Positions 6,174 through 7,128 of a stretch of DNA of 7,128 nucleotides are shown here, in pieces (within the stretch, counting starts at the first letter, position 1; the number at the start of each line of letters is the position of its first letter). The translations under genes were made by a program, and so were the position numbers. Source of the stretch: Caryophanales bacterium UBA5455 (GTDB taxonomy: Bacteria; Bacillota_I; Bacilli_A; RFN20; CAG-826); the NCBI GenBank assembly GCA_002427365.1, contig DIQT01000006.1, positions 95,258-102,385 on the forward strand, written 5' to 3'. Under the pieces are notes generated by a model. The model saw only the letters and a list, made by a program, of their open reading frames with translations, did not search any database and had not been told where the DNA came from.

Positions 6174-6190
6174 ATTTACAGGAGGAAATT

Positions 6191-7128
6191 ATGAGTAAAG
6201 AAAAAATATTATTTACGTCCGAATCCGTTGGAAGTGGACACCCTGATAAGTTATGCGACCAAATCGCCGATGCGATTTTAGATGCGACGTTAGCGCTTGA
6301 TGAAAACGCCCATGTTGCGATTGAAGTAATGGCCCTAGCGGACACCGTCATCATTGGTGGCGAAGTTAAAGCAAAAAAGCGACCAGACTTTGAAGCGATT
6401 GCGCGTAGCGTTATGCGGAAAGTCGGTTACACCTCAAGTGCAATTGGAATTGACGCTGATAAATGTACAGTCATTTCTAAAGTTAATGAACAATCAGAAA
6501 ATATTGCCCAAAGCGTGAATAAAGAAGATGGTGATATCGCTATTCAAGGAGCAGGTGACCAAGGAATGATGTTTGGTTACGCTACTGATGAAACGGAAAA
6601 CTATATGCCATTAGCGATAAGTATTGCGCATAAATTAGTCCGAGTTGCGGATAATAAACGGCACGAAGGCGTTTTTATCGATGCTCGTCCCGATATGAAA
6701 TCACAAGTAACGATTGATTATAGTGATCCAAATAACATTCGTGTTGATACTGTTGTTATGTCGGTGCAACATGAACCAACCTACAATAAAGAAGCATTTA
6801 CAAAATATATTAGCGAAGAAATTATTTTACCCGTTATTAAAGGTTTTGGACTAAATACGGATTATGTGGAAAAAATTAATTCTAGCTGTGTATTTTATAT
6901 TGGTGGACCGCTTGGTGATACCGGTGTAACGGGTCGAAAAATCATCGTTGATACATATGGCGGAACTGCGCGGCATGGTGGGGGAGCTTTTAGTGGCAAA
7001 GACCCTTCGAAAGTTGACCGGAGCGGAGCGTATATGGCCCGTTATATTGCGAAAAACTTAGTGGCCGCGGGTGTTGCGAAACGACTTGAAGTTCAATTAA
7101 GTTACGCGATTGGTGAAGCCGAACCCGT
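6191..7128 (+). CDS. metK: S-adenosylmethionine synthetase (methionine adenosyltransferase), 3'-truncated
   Basis: The enzyme condenses ATP and methionine to S-adenosylmethionine, the cell's methyl donor. The window holds 312 codons of a protein normally about 385-400 residues long; the cut falls within the C-terminal domain after YAIGEAEP, with the frame still open. The start ATG follows AGGAGG by five bases. Motifs, in order: SESVGSGHPDK (H17, D19, K20), GAGDQGMMFGYA at 120-131, RPDMKSQVT (K170), IGGPLGDTG with D243, TGRK (R249, K250), and GGGAFSGKDPSKVDRS at 263-278 (K270, K274, D276). Metal-ligand glutamates E45 and E58 are kept. Departures from the common form are AIE for ACE at 43-45 and NSSCVFY at 230-236 where NPTGRFV is usual, though the active-site Phe remains. 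No catalytic residue is lost, so activity is expected. Expression is under the SAM riboswitch just upstream. Confidence 0.97.
   Translation, partial: MSKEKILFTSESVGSGHPDKLCDQIADAILDATLALDENAHVAIEVMALADTVIIGGEVKAKKRPDFEAIARSVMRKVGYTSSAIGIDADKCTVISKVNEQSENIAQSVNKEDGDIAIQGAGDQGMMFGYATDETENYMPLAISIAHKLVRVADNKRHEGVFIDARPDMKSQVTIDYSDPNNIRVDTVVMSVQHEPTYNKEAFTKYISEEIILPVIKGFGLNTDYVEKINSSCVFYIGGPLGDTGVTGRKIIVDTYGGTARHGGGAFSGKDPSKVDRSGAYMARYIAKNLVAAGVAKRLEVQLSYAIGEAEP

Noticed and set aside
6011..6190. SMK-box (SAM-III) leader, the other common riboswitch of metK in Lactobacillales
   Set aside because: The SMK box pairs with the ribosome site. Here AGGAGG is free and control runs through an antiterminator and terminator, and the core matches the S-box instead.
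5411..6354. Minus-strand open frames opposite pduL (5411-5686) and opposite the start of metK (6172-6354)
   Set aside because: Both mirror conserved genes, and the second would run through the riboswitch terminator and ribosome site. Nothing supports translation.
1..7128. CRISPR arrays, tRNA or rRNA genes, insertion sequences, phage or defence genes
   Set aside because: No direct-repeat arrays, tRNA-like cloverleaves, transposase motifs or terminal inverted repeats were seen; the window is chromosomal housekeeping and lipid genes.

Overview
The window comes from an AT-rich bacterial chromosome. It looks like a member of the Bacillota or of a Mycoplasmatota-like Bacilli lineage (Acholeplasma, Izemoplasma, RF39 or Erysipelotrichia type). 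This rests on the AT-rich, A/T-ending codon use, strong GGAGG-type ribosome sites, an S-box-type leader with intrinsic terminators, and a MetK of the SESVGxGHPDK subtype. Tryptophan is TGG throughout, no gene contains an in-frame TGA, and the visible stops are TAA (four) and TAG (one), so nothing suggests the Mycoplasma code. The species cannot be named from this sequence. All genes are on the + strand.

Layout: (1) 2-1180, the C-terminal part of an MgtA-type Mg2+-transporting P-type ATPase, cut by the left edge. (2) 1256-1615, a small two-helix membrane protein of unknown role with its own extended -10 promoter. (3) 1731-4043, a 770-residue fusion of a lysylphosphatidylglycerol-synthase/flippase-like membrane domain with a GT4 glycosyltransferase. 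(4) 4006-5304, a PlsC-type acyltransferase with a C-terminal zinc ribbon and an unrecognised tail, overlapping gene 3 by 38 bases. (5) 5331-5909, a PduL-type phosphotransacylase, followed by a strong terminator. (6) 5977-6190, a consensus promoter and a SAM-responsive leader of the SAM-I (S-box) clan with an antiterminator and terminator. (7) 6191-7128, metK, cut by the right edge.

Genes 3 and 4 look like a membrane glycolipid/phospholipid unit: one makes and perhaps translocates a glycosylated lipid, the other acylates a glycerolipid precursor. PduL follows 26 bases later and would interconvert acyl-CoA and acyl-phosphate, probably as the Pta substitute in acetate formation. Whether it belongs to the same transcript is open, because an internal promoter-like site lies in the end of plsC. 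metK is a separate unit.

The most interesting element is the metK leader. Its SAM-I core (P1, J1/2 AAGA, P3 with the GCAAC/GTGC internal loop, P4) can be read base by base. P2, however, is a plain short hairpin with no recognisable kink-turn, and its loop can form a seven-pair pseudoknot with J3/4.
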